Positions 21,400-35,226 of a stretch of 64,000 bases of DNA are shown here, piece by piece; the stretch's first letter is position 1; each line of letters opens with the position of its first letter. The notes below the pieces were generated by a model. That model saw nothing but the letters and a program-made list of their open reading frames with translations. It searched no databases and had not been told where the DNA came from. The position numbers were made by a program, and so were the translations under genes. The DNA is from Bugulina stolonifera (lineage: Eukaryota; Bryozoa; Gymnolaemata; Cheilostomatida; Bugulidae): NCBI GenBank assembly GCA_935421135.1, contig OW285193.1, forward strand, positions 9,836,099-9,900,098, given 5' to 3'.

Positions 21400-23164
21400 A
21401 TGGGAGGTAAGATTGAACTTTTTTATTTATTTGCTTCGTTTTATTAGTATATTTAAGCAATTACGAATAATAAGGAATATAAATTTATCACTATCTAACT
21501 ATACAGAATATACTTGTACAATTATAGATGCTGTAGTTGCAGGTAATTCAAGAGAAGCCCCTTGTTTAGAAGAATGGACAATGGCTCTGAAAATAATGTT
21601 GCCAGTTTCAAGACCACCTGGGTAAGTTACAGAATGTATTCTATTTATTGGCTATATTAAATACACTTAATATATTATTTACATTTAATTATATTATTTA
21701 CATTTTTTAAAGCTAAAGCTTATACTGTTTACTTTTAATGAGTTTATAAAACTTAGGGGCAGAGATTTTGGCTCATTAGTTAAAAAATGTTAGCACTTCC
21801 TTTGCAAAGATGCATGCAAATACATATAGGCAAAGGGACGGCCCCTTTGAGAATTTTTTTTCATGAAAGTAAACAGCTAATATCGATTATCACCATTCAA
21901 TAAACTGATAAATTGAGCTTGTGTGTTATTAGTTCTGCTATTGTGCACATAGGCCCGCATCAAAAACATCATTCTTTAGAATACCTTGTATATTTCTTTT
22001 ATTTTTCAAATCAATCCTAACTTTTTCTACAAGTTGTTATCGTTCACTAGCTCTCTTTTGATGCAAATGAACAAAGAAAAAACAAAAAATAAAACAGCGT
22101 GTTTAGACAAGAAAAGTAAAATTCAAAATCTATTTAACTTGAAACTACAAAGTTGATATGTGTTATATAATTATTTTTAGTAATGTACTAATGTTACTCA
22201 TGTACACGTCATGTATGTTACAGAAATAGACCTAGAGGTTGCAAAGGAAAGACCATTTGCTAAACCAGCTGATGCAAATGGAAGTCAACTGCTTTTCGCC
22301 TTTCAATACAATGTTACATGCAGTTCTGGTCAATTCTGATGACACTCTCCTCTACTGTTACAACTCTGTAAGTATAGCTTTATTATTTGTTTCTAAATTA
22401 TGTTGCATGGGGCGACCAGCGAATCGTCTGGCACACAATTGTAACACAATGTGTTCTTCCTGATATGCAGATCCTTCAAGTTTTTAGTATCCAAGTATGA
22501 TGTGTACTGCGTAAGCATGCTGCTAGCTGATATAATAATCATGGACCTGTGTAATGAATTATATCATAAAAATTGACAATAGTTGCAATATTTTGGGCGT
22601 CAATGTTACAAATAATATAACAGATGATTTTTTTAGTTGGTGATCAGGCTACAGACTACACTAGCTTTATAGACTGAAATTCAGTTATTATGCACATTAT
22701 TGAGTAACTTGAGTCAGGAACAGGTTTTTCTATACATGGAAGTATGCTACCATGGTTACATAATTCTACTATTCACTCTCATGCTGGGTGATAATTCTGC
22801 ATGCAGACAAGAATCAATAAATTGTTATTACTTTCTATAAATAGCACTAATTCAACTTCCATTTCATCCATAAGGGTTCTATTCATGGGCTTCTTTCTTA
22901 GACTAGTAGTAATTTCTTGTCTAGACTTTTCATCTAAATTAATCAATAGAAACAGCATCTGCTTCTGGATGTATGTGTATAAATGCATATTATTAGAGTT
23001 TGCTTGTAAACAATGTTATGTAATCAGGGTGTGTCTATTGATTTTCTAAACTCTTGTCATAGATAGACAGATGGTAGATGAATGAATATGTGAAAGGACT
23101 CATGGCTAATACATTTGAGAAGGCAGATGGCTACGTTCTACAGACTGATTTCCAACTTGAATAA
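21400..23164 (+). CDS. Small unrecognised protein, four-exon gene model
   Basis: ATG at 21400 is followed after seven bases by a GTAAGA donor. Further exons are 21528-21621 (donor GTAAGT), 22238-22367 (donor GTAAGT) and 23078-23164 (TAA stop). The phases chain to 105 codons. The product begins MGDAVVAGNSREAPCLEEW and ends with EKADGYVLQTDFQLE; I recognise no family. The weakest point is the acceptor of the third exon. The strongest-looking acceptor (ttacAG, near 22223) would lead to an early stop, so I used a poorer AG at 22236-22237. Exon 2 and exon 4 look the most convincing. An overlapping alternative frame in exon 3 is also open for about 38 codons, so the model could be wrong there. Confidence 0.4.
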
Positions 23165-26100
23165 CTAGGTAAGGATTCTACTAAATTTCTAGTCGTAAGC
23201 TATACATATAAAGTATTACATTTCTTACATCAAATTTTATGTCTCCATGCTTAATATGTGTGTACAGCTGGAGCTTTTTGTGATATAGTGATCGAAATAG
23301 ACTGAGTGGTCTGGAGCCAAACTGGAGACCTAAGGCTGAGTTATCATGAGAATCAATGCTAATTTTAGGTTAGTCTTTAGACATACAAACCTCCATTGTC
23401 TCTAAAGTTTTCTAGAAGTTAGGTTGACTGATTATTGGTGAGTGAGAGTATTTAGACAATTGAGGCAGTCCAACAGCATTAATTTAGAACTTGAAAAGTA
23501 TAAAAAGCTAAGCAAATGACCTAACGCTGCTAAAGCTGTCCTACTATTAGCCAATAGATTACTTGTACTCTATGCCACATGGATTATGACGGTAGTTGTG
23601 TTTTGAACTCCAATTATGTTGGAACATTGCTTTGATTGTGGTGCTAACCCTAAATTTTTTGTCAGATCATATGCACTGTCAAAAAAGTATGTACATTGTA
23701 CATGCAATTGGTAAAGTTTTACATGAAGTTATGCTCAGTAGTTGTATGACATAGGATTATATATTTATGCTATATCTTGAACTTATCTTCATTTGACAGA
23801 AAATCATTAACAGCTAGTCGTACAGAACCAGTAAAATTTAGTTGTAATATTTCAGTGTAGTTTGATGAATAGTTTGGTGTGAATACGCACTGAATGCGGC
23901 AACGTTCCAGTTCTTATGTTTTAAATTACAGTTGCTTGTTTGAGGTTGGACTGTTCTACTTACTGAATCAATATTGAGGTAACTGCTAGAAGGAAACACA
24001 TGTATGATCTAAGCTGTCTAAATTCTATGAGCTCCAACAAGACGAGTAAAGTGGAAACCATGAAAACATATGAAGAGGTCTTGTAGAATAGGTAAGTTTG
24101 TTTTTTAGTCTACATGAAGATTTGAAACTCAGTTTTAAATTTTGAGGCTTCAGATGAAGAATGATTGGTTAGCAAATTGAGTCTTCAAGGTAAGCAGTCC
24201 GGAAGACAAATGGTAGTCATTTGTACAGCAATATAGTACCAACCTAGCTTGCCTGCACTATTATGGGGTGGTTTGTTAACTGTTCGTTTAATACGTCTTG
24301 ATGAACATTGTTTCATGCGCCGTACTATGTACTATGTACATTTACTTGTAGTTTGAAGTACATGTATCACGCTCTCTTTACATACGGCTGTTTACTTAAC
24401 TACCTGATCATCATTTTTTCATTAATGCAGGTTTGGCGGTAATATGCACATGGTGAACAGCGTCATAGCGGCGTCTTCTAGGATGGACACTTGACATTCC
24501 AAACACTGTGTGAGGTGCAACTGACAGCTGCTCTACGAGAAGGTATAATAAACGGGTGTAAATTTAGAAATGATCATGACAAAAATAATGATAATCAAAT
24601 CAAAATTCTGATGATAATCATGATATAGATAATCATAGTCATAATCATATATATGGTGGTGAGATCAATATTGATCATAATGATAATTAAATCCAATACA
24701 GGAATTCAACGCTAACCAGAATGAGTTTAATTGTAACAGGAGAGTGTGGAGATCCTTGTTACAAATTTGCTCGTTCACTAACCATGCGAGTCAGCGTAAA
24801 ATGAGTTTGGGTTTTTTACCATTTGTAGCCATGCTGGTATCATGACATGTTTACCATTGGCAAATTATTTTTAAAATATGTTTGTTGCCAAAATACCTTG
24901 AAGTTCATAAAATTTCTACAAAGTCTACAGCATCCGGCTACATACTTCCGTTCAGCATTACCTTTCGAAGGAGGAGCACCAAGTCAATATTATTACATAA
25001 ATAGTATTAACAATTTATTTCACTCAAAGGGTAACCTTGGTACCAACATGACTGTATCGTCAATTAGAAAGCTTTCAATTGTATTTTCCCATCCTGGTTC
25101 AATCAGATGGATTTTTCCCATAAAGTATTTTTCATGGAAGACTTTACTCAAGTAATTAGTCTAATCTTTTCTTTTTTACCAGCCTGTGTCTTTTTGCTTT
25201 TCATGCAACCTTTACATTCCTATCGCAGAAGTGTTTTGTATGGATTGGTAATATCACCTACATTTGTATGTGATTATTGCAATGTTATCGGTTTTAGAAA
25301 ATAGCAGTATAAATTATATAAAACATATGAAGAATAATGCTATGCTTTTTTCTTCTGATTGTGTTTTATGACTATAATGTCAAAATTTTTCTTTAATTTC
25401 AAATAAAGTAGAACTATTCATGTTATAGTGAATGGGACATTTGTCTACCTCATACCATAGACAACAGAACACCAAAATTGCAGGAGCAAGTAGTTTTAAT
25501 TACAACAGAACCTGGAAGATAGACACCTTAAAAATAGAGCTTTGGGTTTCCTTGAAAGAGCACCTTAATGTTCAAAACTGCCAAAAATAGGAATCAATAC
25601 AGTTTGCATTATAATATCAAGGTAGCACAACTTCAACATATAAATTTCATTACCTGAACAACCTGTTTTGTTTCAAATTAGTTGGTACACAGAAACAGTT
25701 TACTTATAATTATTGTCACTCGCTTGTAAAGATGACAGTTGTCTTACCTCACCTTGAAATTTAGGGCACTATAAACTTGGCAATATAAACGCAAACATGC
25801 AACAGACCATACCATGATATAGATAACCTTATCTATTTATATTTTAACTTGTCACATTCTTTTGAAAAAACCGAATAAGTTTTGTTGCCCACAACAAGAG
25901 CAAAGTTAAAACAGTTGGGTAGGGAAAGGCAGCAATGGGCAAGCAACTCCCGTTGATTTCATGCAGTGTTATGTTGATTTTACATGGTGTGCAAAAGATG
26001 GTATCAAAGTAATAATTATCGAAGTGGACCTAATGCATGCAATTAGGTGTTGATTTACTGTCTTTTACACTTTTCTGTGTTAAAAATAAGCAAATAAATA

Positions 26101-26926
26101 GAACCCCAGCAAATAAACATAAAGTGTTTGTATACCTGCTTATACAAACTCCCAACCCCCAAGAATATCTTACAGTTTATTATTCAGATAATCACTAAAA
26201 AATAATATCTTACATGAGCAGATACAAGATGTTGATCAGCTAACCAAAAAATACATTACACTCTCTAAATTTTCAACATTAGCATGAAAACATAATTCAA
26301 ATGTTTAGCAATAAATACCAAAGGAATGAATTTTCACTATTATTGTGAAAGGTGACTGCAAGGTTGGTCTGTATTAGATGGAGAATGTGGTAGACCTTCA
26401 CTTAATTCTGCCTTAGACTATACACTTCCTTCGACCATAAGCTAGAATCTTCACCATTTCATTGGCTTGAACCTTTGACCCCGGCCTTTACTTTCTAAGT
26501 AATTTCGAATACTTATAGGCTACTGCCGTGGCCTAAATTAACTTACAAATCGAGTGTTATTTTGGTAGCAAGAGTAACGTGGTTGTGGTACCTACTGAAA
26601 ATATATCAATTCAAAATTACAGTTTACCGTAGAAATAGAATATTGTACTACAATAATCTAGACGGATGAGGGGTTTGGGGTTTTACTGGTCAAAGATGAT
26701 ACTAAACATTTATAAGCAAGAAAGGAAGGCATTGGGGTCTCACTCAGCAAGAGATGGCATTTATCTACTACAAAATATTGATCAACTCAGCAGCTTCTAG
26801 TTCTAAGTTGAATGTTTAGTAGGCGACCTGATTAGATATTATACAATAGGATAGAATGACCTACATTTCAGTGGCTTGCTCAATGTATAATTTGCTACCC
26901 ATGATTTAACACAAACTGCAACTCAC
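23165..26926. other. No supported gene
   Basis: Scattered open frames (for instance 24847-25155 plus) lack convincing splice borders or recognisable residues. AT-rich, with TGATAATCATGATA-like short repeats near 24570-24690. The left end probably contains the 3' untranslated region of the preceding plus-strand gene. Confidence 0.4.
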
Positions 26927-27412
26927 CAGAGAATCTCTTTCAGACAATCCAACTTGCTTTGCAACTAACTGCTCTGTCCATTCCTACTGGCTTTAAAGTC
27001 ATGCAGAACTTGCGTTGGTTAGTGGTCATTGGTCGCTACCAAAAATACAAGTCATAATGGTATATAATCAGCAATCAGATCAGGGAATTGAAAATCAGAC
27101 CAGATGTTCATTGATATGCATATTGCTCTATGCTAAGCACAAGGAATTTTGTGATTAACAAACACAATCAGCTATCCAGGGCACCTAGCACTTAATATTT
27201 AACTCACGTATAAAATATAATAAATATAATATATACCAAATGACATGCAGTAATTAATTCACTTGACATGAAAAATAATTGTTTCTTGTACCAAATATTA
27301 ACTCATTAAATGCTACTGTCAACTAGATGAATGAAACAGTAATACCTACAGATCTAAAAGGACACAACATAAGATCAAGTTTCTGAAGTTTTCTCGCATT
27401 GTCTGTTCTAAC
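26927..27412 (-). CDS. Two candidate exons, one with death-domain-like spacing
   Basis: 27346-27412 has an AG acceptor (ttatcacAG) and a GTATTA donor; read in phase 0 it encodes VRTDNARKLQKLDLMLCPFR. 26927-26983 has a TAG acceptor and a good GTGAGT donor, and encodes EWTEQLVAKQVGLSERDSL. The W-x(2)-LA-x(3)-GLSE-x(2) pattern resembles the core helices of death domains, but 19 residues are too few to be sure. The two exons do not join in phase, so at least one intermediate exon is needed or one of the two is false. Confidence 0.3.
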
Positions 27413-29451
27413 CTGTGATAAAACATTATTTATTCAATCACTGGCAAATATTGGGTCAGCTAGAGATTAAATTGTATTTAACAAATAAGTTCAATGTAAG
27501 ATGTACAGTTATTTATAGTGGCTAGCTTCAGGTCAAATGCCAGCTTTACTAAAGAGTCAGTTACAGTTACCATTGGACCAACTAGCAGTCTAATTTGACT
27601 TAAATTCAGCTATAAAATCTACTAAAAGCGTTCCAGCAAACTTATCACTAGCAATCTGTTTGTATATAAAACCCATTTTTAGATATTATTTGTCTACCAT
27701 TAGAGAGTGACAATACAGAAACACTAGAAAAATTTGAATCTAGAAATGGATAAAACAGCCGCTTACCTTAAAAGTTGCACGATGAAAAACACAGCCATAT
27801 ACACAGCCATATGGTACTATTTGTCATCTAATGATTAGTGCTCATGCTCTAATCTTAGGTTTGGGTCCTTAGTAATTAAATATAATATGTAATGAAATAC
27901 CGACCTACTAACGAATTAATAGTCATATAAAGCCGGTGATTGGCTGGTGCTCATGGACAAATAAAATTAGAAATAGGGCTAGCTGTGAGAGAGAGAGAGG
28001 GCAACTCTTCGATTTTAAAACAGGGCATTGTACATGTACACAAGGCTTGTATTTGGTTCATTCTGCACTACCATTTAGTGGAACTTAACAGGATCTCAGA
28101 CTCCTTTCTATCTGAACTATGGTAGCATGTTTTTACTGTTTTGATTCTTCTTTTAATGAGTTTTTCTTTAAGCCTGACAGCAACTGCTAGCTGGTTAACT
28201 CATATCTTTTTTTTTCAACCTTTTATTTGTAGCCCTAAAGGAAATGAGAGTCTATACCTTTAGCTGACATCAACTGTCAAACAGAGTCTTCCGCTGAGCT
28301 CAGCTACTACTTTTCAAGCTGCCAGGAGTTTCTCCTGTTTCTTTTGGCTTGCAAGCAGGCGAATAAAAGAGAGTATTAGTAAAAAAACTAAAATTAAATT
28401 GAAAGTAATCAGTGAAGATTTAATGTGGGGTGAACTACCAGATAGAGAAAAGTTTGAATATTCAAACAGAACAGGCCTGTATATTCAAACCAATTCTGCT
28501 CTTGTGAGCCTAAAACACTGGAGGTCATTCATTTGCATGTGATATTATATTGAGTTTGTGAAATGTGCATGAGAGTATGCTTAAGATGTACATTGTACGC
28601 TTTATCTGGTGGGCTAGACTAGAATGACAATAGGGATATAAATCTTACCACCTGCTTGTTGACCTTTTTGCTGAGGCAGTAAGAATATGGTTAACTTGAG
28701 TCATTGCCCTGAGGCTAATTTATACAATTTGATTTTCGGTTACTACCATGCATTTATACATCTTTTTAACTGACCCCAGAGGCTTATTTGAGCAGAAAGA
28801 AATGGGCTCTGAGGGAAGGGTGTAAATTGTTGCTTATCTGTGAAGTTAGACACATAGACAAATTCCTTTGCAACTGTAAATGAAAAAAATGCATATGATA
28901 AATAATTAAGATTATTTAGAAGCTTTGCCTGATCTTTGTAGAGGTTGTGCTATAAAACCATTGCTCTATCTATGACAAGTCTAAAAATCATATAATATTA
29001 TCTCCTATTATAGCTTTGGGTTACTATATTCTCTTCAGCAATGTAAGGTAGATTGAATTTTTGGTCAATAGATTCTGGCCATGTGCAGAAATAGACCATA
29101 TCACCTAGCACAGTGAACAGAACATACTACCACTACACCAGCTCAGCAACCATAAAAGGAAGCTTCACCAGTGAGCAGTAGACATGCGCTCTCTAATCAC
29201 ATTGATATCTAGAAAACCAAGTATGGTGACAAGATATTAGAAATTTACTTTTAGCCAAGCCAAAATTATTTTTTTCTGTTTGATAAAATTTTCATTTAAA
29301 CTTGCAGGTATGATGAGATGCTTATGCATCTTGAACATTAATTTTGATAAAGTTACACGTGGTCTGCAAACATGTATATGTAATACTTTGATTTGAGGGG
29401 CAAATCAAAGCCTATACCCTAATGGTAGAAATGAAAATGATAATCACTAAC
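27413..29451. other. Mostly unassigned sequence
   Basis: A (GA)n run lies at about 27986-28000. A minus-strand exon-like stretch near 28255-28375 has a good acceptor and a GTATAG donor but contains stops in its main frames; only a short MSAK start could be read. This region should hold the 3' exons of the cassette gene at 29.4-33.6 kb, which I did not locate. A 10-bp-arm hairpin lies at 29386-29410. Confidence 0.35.
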
Positions 29452-32400
29452 CTCCTGCCTATAAATAGTCTCACCAGCACACGAGGCAAGAAAGTTATGA
29501 TTGACCAAGTTAGAGTAACTAATGCAATCATTAAGTTCATCATGTGGACAAAGCTAGTTCACATTTGAACTATTTCTACCTACGAAATACATGTAGGTTC
29601 AACCCTTCCATATTCTCTCACCTCACTGAGTATTTAAGTCCCACACTTCATCTACTTACATGTATGTGGAAGTCTACTGAATGTTTCCTTTACACACTCC
29701 CACTTTAATGAGTCTACTTTGACCCTTCATGATTCCATTCCTCTCTGTTATATCCTTGTCAGTGCTAAAAAGATAGTTATTGTGTGATCAACAACTCACT
29801 CAAAGTGTTTAGTTTCATAAAGAGAAAAACTGGTTTAGCTTAAGAAATATTAAATTAGTATCATAGACACAATCACAGCAATAGACCGTGCAAATTTGCA
29901 TAGCTACTTCTCATTAGAGGAACATGAGCAAAAATATACATCAAGTGAATTTTAAAAGTAAGACAATTTTGTCTGAGTTGTATTCTAATCCATACCTAAT
30001 ATAATGTATATGCAGAGCATAATTGAAATCTCAGATATCTTAAATCTGGGCCAATGGAAATTTTGCAGGAACAGAAAATTTTAGTACTTTACTTCAGTAG
30101 ATACAAAATAAACCTGTGATTGAAAACAAGTATAATACACTGTTTTGACAGTCAAATCAAAGCTGATAACCTAATAGTTTATATGAAATGATAATTACTA
30201 ACCTCCCGCCTATAATTAATCTCACCAGCATGTGAGATGAGAATGTGACAGATTTGCCTTTCTCTACTTGCCGTCAGATAAAATATAGCATACCTGAAGC
30301 AGATTATTATTAATATTGGGCGAATAGTACCGACGTGTACAATACACTATTGAAAGTTTTCAACAAGTCTAGCTTTCTGACTATAATTGTCTGTTTTTAA
30401 GGTAATGGTGGATGTAAATAAACTGTAATTCATCATATAAATACAATGTAAGCATTGATGTATTATAACTTTTATGCTCGGATGAGCTATGAGAAAATAA
30501 GTAGTATAGTTAGAATTTATAAAAGTACAGCTGGCTTAAATAATTAAATATTTTAATGAGACATGAATTAAGACTTACATGTGGATATCAGTTTGAGTTT
30601 ATTATTTGTACCGACCTGGTGAATGAGTAGCATAGAAATTTAATTGTTACACTGCTTGGGGGAGTTTCTTTCTTCCTATACATTCTTCCTTTCTGAAATA
30701 CATGCATTTTGCACATGTATATATATGTACATGTATAATCTCAGTGAGCGTGATATTAGGACTATAAATCAAAGCAAATAATAAAAAAACCTCCTATCCC
30801 TGATGGTCCGCACCAGCACGCGAGGCAAAAAAGTGACTGATTTGGCTTCTTTTGTCTATCAATGGCGAGAAAAGAATATAATATTCTTGGAACAGTTAAT
30901 AATCAATATTGCACCAGACCTATCTACACATCGCTGCCCCAATGTTCAAATGTTCTAAACCACCAAAATGGCAATTTTGAAAATCACTTTTTGAAGCCCT
31001 CCATCATTAAAACTTTTTAATTTTTTAATGAACAGGACAATTGGCTAATTGCATATACAGGTAAATATTGTAGATAAGAGCAAAAAATCACCTACTCAGT
31101 AAACATGAGTGTGTAAACTACTAAGTTAGACAAGACGGTCAACTTAAAACAAAAATCATTTAGAACATTTGAACATTGAGGCAGCGACATCTATGATACC
31201 ATTACATTATTTAACAAACAAATAAATAATAATAATAATAGTAACACATTATAAAGCTAACCTGTAGAGTGTTATCTGTCTGGGAACCTGCGTTCAGCTG
31301 ATTTTCGTCTGCTGCTATCTTCAGCTACTTCATTGTGTATGTGCTGGTGAGACGACTTCTCTTCTTCAGGATGCTCTTCTTTTCTGTGCTGAGTAGCATA
31401 GAAATTTAATTGTTACTGTGCTTGGGGGAGTTTCTTTCTTCCTATACATTCTTCCTTTCTGAAATACACACACATTGTACACGTACTGTATATTCTCAGT
31501 GAGCGTGATATTAGGACTAAATCAAAGCAAATAATAGGCTAGATATGAATATAATATTCTTGGATCAATTAATAATTAATGTTGCACCAGACCTATCTAC
31601 ACATCCATGACACCATTACATTATTCAAAGAACAAATAAATAATAATAATAAAAATAATACATTATAAAGCTAACCTGTAGAGTGTTATTTGTCTGGGAA
31701 CCTGCGTTCAATCGATCTTCATCTGCTGTTTTCCCCAGCTACTTCGTTGTATGTGTATGCGCTGGTGATAGATACTAGATACTCTTCTTTTCTGTGCTAA
31801 ACAATATACAACTGCATCATTGGCAAGTCGTTCAAAGCGCTTAGTTATTTGGAGAACTAAAAGTTATATACATGTACCTGGAATTCTCTCCTATGCTGAG
31901 ATTATCAACCGAGGTCATTTTAAGATCACCTTAGTCAGTGGGGATATCTAAACTGTTTCAGGTGTATGCAGTTCCAATATTCTGATACGATTGAGATAAA
32001 ATTTGCTGTAGAGATTTTAATGTGACTGTGATGTGTTTTTTGCTGATATACATGAACATATAGAGGGAGTACAATGATATGCATGTGGACATAATTCTGT
32101 ACATTGTAAATACATGTGATAGCATAGTGTTAAGGGGTGTAGCCATTTTATTAAACATATATATAATGGATGTGGAACAAGTTTCTGACCATTCAAAAGA
32201 GAAATTCCTTGCCTAAAAGCTTCATAATATACAATAACATGTGTATTACCTAGTCATAGATAATCAACCACAGCGTACATGTAGGTATGAAATTGCAATT
32301 AAATTTAAAAAATATAAACGACTAAGCGTCTTTGTATAATTCAATGCAAAAATATGTCCAGCAAACAGTAAGAAATTTAAGCTCTAATTTTGATCTCACA

Positions 32401-33632
32401 TTAATTTTCAAACAGCGTCTGGTGATTAAATCTGGGTTACGTAACACTGTGTCTAGTAGTCTGTAATAGTTTAATACTCTACAACAATGATATGCACCAT
32501 GTAGTATATCTTACCTGATGTGATGTTCTCTCTCTGGGAATCTGCCTCCAACTGATCTTCATCTGCTGCTGTTTCCAGCTATTCCATTGTATGAAACAAA
32601 AATCTTTTATTGTAGTGCCTTTGTAAACTAATCATACATGACCCTGGGCTAATGACTCCACTTTCATTCCTCAAATTCCAATTTTGTCCTCCTACATTCT
32701 TGTCTGTGCTAAAAAGAATACAACTCCGTGAGTGGCAAATCAATAAAAGCGTTTAGTGTTTTTCATGGAATACAACCATGATTTTATAATAACAAATAAA
32801 TACAAATTGCACAGCATTATGCAACAGCTTCCAAGGTAGCGAGACTAAACAAGTATAAATTTAGGTACAATATGATATAAACAGCATTGTCAGTAAATCA
32901 GCGCACAAATTTTATCTAGTCAATCGCACAACTCTCCAATGGGGTTCCTGTTACAAGCACCTTGCTCTCCTTGTCATATTTGCCTGTGATAACACTCTTC
33001 TTTCTCTGATCTCTCGAACTGGTAGGGCATCCAGTAAGTGTAACTAAGAAATAGCACTAACTTTGTGTTTGCGGCACTTTCCTCCACCTTATCCTCCAGA
33101 CTTGACAGTATCACAAATTTGCGTGCAGATTAAGGCTAAAGATGAAGAAATTGACACTAAAAGTCCAAAGATTTGTTCTAGCAATATGTTTTTAAGCGTC
33201 AACATTCAGCACAGACTTTATAGCTGAGTTGGGATAAACATGTTCAATGTATAAGCACGATGTCATCCCCAATAGATTAATCGAAATAAAATATTGCCGT
33301 GGAGGCTGCACAGAGTAATAAAGATGTTTACTACTGAAAACTCTGAGCAATCATGATCTCATCACTGGTATATCGAGTGATATATAGCTGCTTATAATTG
33401 GCCAAGTTATAGTAAATAACTAATGCAATCATAAAGTTCATCATGAGGAGAAAGCTAGTTCACATTTGAACTATTTCTGCCTACGAAATACATGTAGCTT
33501 TAACCCTTCCATATTCTCTCACCTCACTGAGTATTAAAGTTCCACACTTCTAGCACTGCATTTTTCTACAAAACAGCTTCCTAACTCCGCGTACCTGGAG
33601 AGAGGTTTGATCTCAGTCAACTCTTCCTGCAT
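29452..33632 (-). CDS. Cassette-exon gene, most intact tandem copy
   Basis: Not a family I recognise. In minus-strand order the exons are: start exon G 33595-33632 (ATG, MQEELTEIKPLS); F 32933-33018 (KKSVITGKYDKESKVLVTG); E 32643-32708; D 32515-32578; C 31676-31738; C' 31262-31324; B 30791-30855; A 30203-30263; H 29698-29764; A' 29452-29518. Related pairs are D/C (LxxAADExxLxAxSQ), A/B/A' (KSVTFLPRVLVRTI and variants) and E/H (TDK...). Phases fit G to F, E to D, C to B, D to A, and A or B to H. F to E and D to C do not fit, so exons may be skipped, alternative or missing. KSVTF followed by hydrophobics fits the PP1-docking RVxF rule, which is an inference. Donors of B (GTTTTT) and E (GTCATG) are weak. 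The 3' end is not found, so this may be a functional gene or a decaying copy. Confidence 0.5.
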
Positions 33633-34264
33633 GGTTTAATTCTCTGCTGCCTCATCGCCTTCAGGAGCCCCATGCCTGTAGATTAGTATTTACATATTTC
33701 TGATCCGATATGGTCTCATCGATTTACTAATATTCACAAATTTTACGTGGTCACGGCTTACAGTACAAATATTTAAGATAAAATTGCAACGCTGGAATGT
33801 TTTTAATGAAATTCATTTTATACACAACAGCATAAATCTATTTCATGAGTTCTAGAAATACCGCATCTCAGCAACTAAAGTTTCTATTCACTTTTTTAAA
33901 AGCTTATTTGACACAAAGCAAGTGTCTAACTAAAGCAGCATAAATAGTACTGATCTATCATCCGGTTTGAAAATCTCTTTATATAAATATTGAGGTGTCA
34001 ACAATATTTTGGCATTATTTTATAGCTCTTAATACTGCTTTACCTGCCCAACGTTATATGCTACTCTGTAGCACGCCATCACTGATAAACATAATTAACA
34101 CCACTTAGAAAGAGGTGGTAGCCTGTTTTAAACACATGTTTCAAAAACTTTCTCTTTACTGTCTGAAGTTTTTCTGCTAGAGGATAACACAAGAAAGTCT
34201 TGTTGTATAACGTGAAACGAATATCTTCTTTACAGCAATGCCTTTGTAAACTAGCCGTACATAC

Positions 34265-34646
34265 CCCTGGACTAATGACTCAACTTCCTCATATTACCAT
34301 TTTTTCCTCCTACATCCTTGTCTGTGCTAAAAAGAATAAAACTCCATGATTGGCAAATCATTAAAAGCGTTTAGCGTTTTGCATGGAATACAGTCATCGT
34401 GTTTTAATAACAATATTATATATACACTGTAAATTACACAGCATTATGCAACAGCGTCTAGGGTAGCAAAACTAAACAAGCATAAATTTCAATACAATAT
34501 GGTATAAACAGTATTGTCAGTGACGCAGTGCACAAATTTTATCTAGTCCATCACACAAACTCTCCAATGGGGTTCCTGTTACATGCACCTTGCTCTCCCT
34601 GTCATATTTGCCTGCGATAACACTCTCATTTCTCTGATATCTAGTT
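34265..34646 (-). pseudogene. Orphan E and F cassette exons
   Basis: F (about 34563-34646) is open and keeps its acceptor, and reads ESVIAGKYDRESKVHVTGTP. E (34265-34326) has the best donor of its class (GTATGT), but a short deletion puts it out of frame, giving a stop. The pair lies between two tandem units with no start exon of its own, so it is probably a leftover of an extra duplication. Confidence 0.5.
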
Positions 34647-35226
34647 CTGGTAGGGCGTACAGATAGTATAACCAATAAACAGCACTAAATTTTTTATTTG
34701 CGGCACTTTCCTCCTCCTCCTTCAAACGTCGCACTATCACAAATTTACGTGCAGATTAAGGCTAAAGGTGAAGAAATCGTCACTAAGAATCCAAATATTT
34801 GTTCTAGCAATATGTTTTTAAGCGTCAAAATTGAGTACAGACTTTACAGATGAGTTGGGATAAACATGTGCAATGTATAAATAAGCATGATACGATCCGC
34901 AATATATTAATCGAGATAAAATATTGCCGTGGAGGCTGCACGGAGTAATATAGACGCCTACAACTGAAAACTCTGAGCAATCATGATCTCATCACTGGTA
35001 TATCGAGTGATACATGACTGCTTATAATTGACCAAGTTATAGTAAATAACTAATTCAATCATGAAGTTGATTATGAGGAGAAAGCTAGTTCACATTTGAA
35101 CAGTTTCTGCCTACAAAATACATGTAGCTTCAACCCTTCCATATTCTCTCACTTCACTGAGTAATGGAGTTCCACACTTCGTCTACTTACATGTATGTGG
35201 AAGTCTATTGAATGTTTCCTTTACAC

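Noticed and set aside
24847..25304. Two overlapping plus-strand frames of 102 and 65 codons
   Set aside because: No acceptor or donor of quality at the borders, no recognisable motif, and aromatic-rich composition as expected from AT-rich noise.
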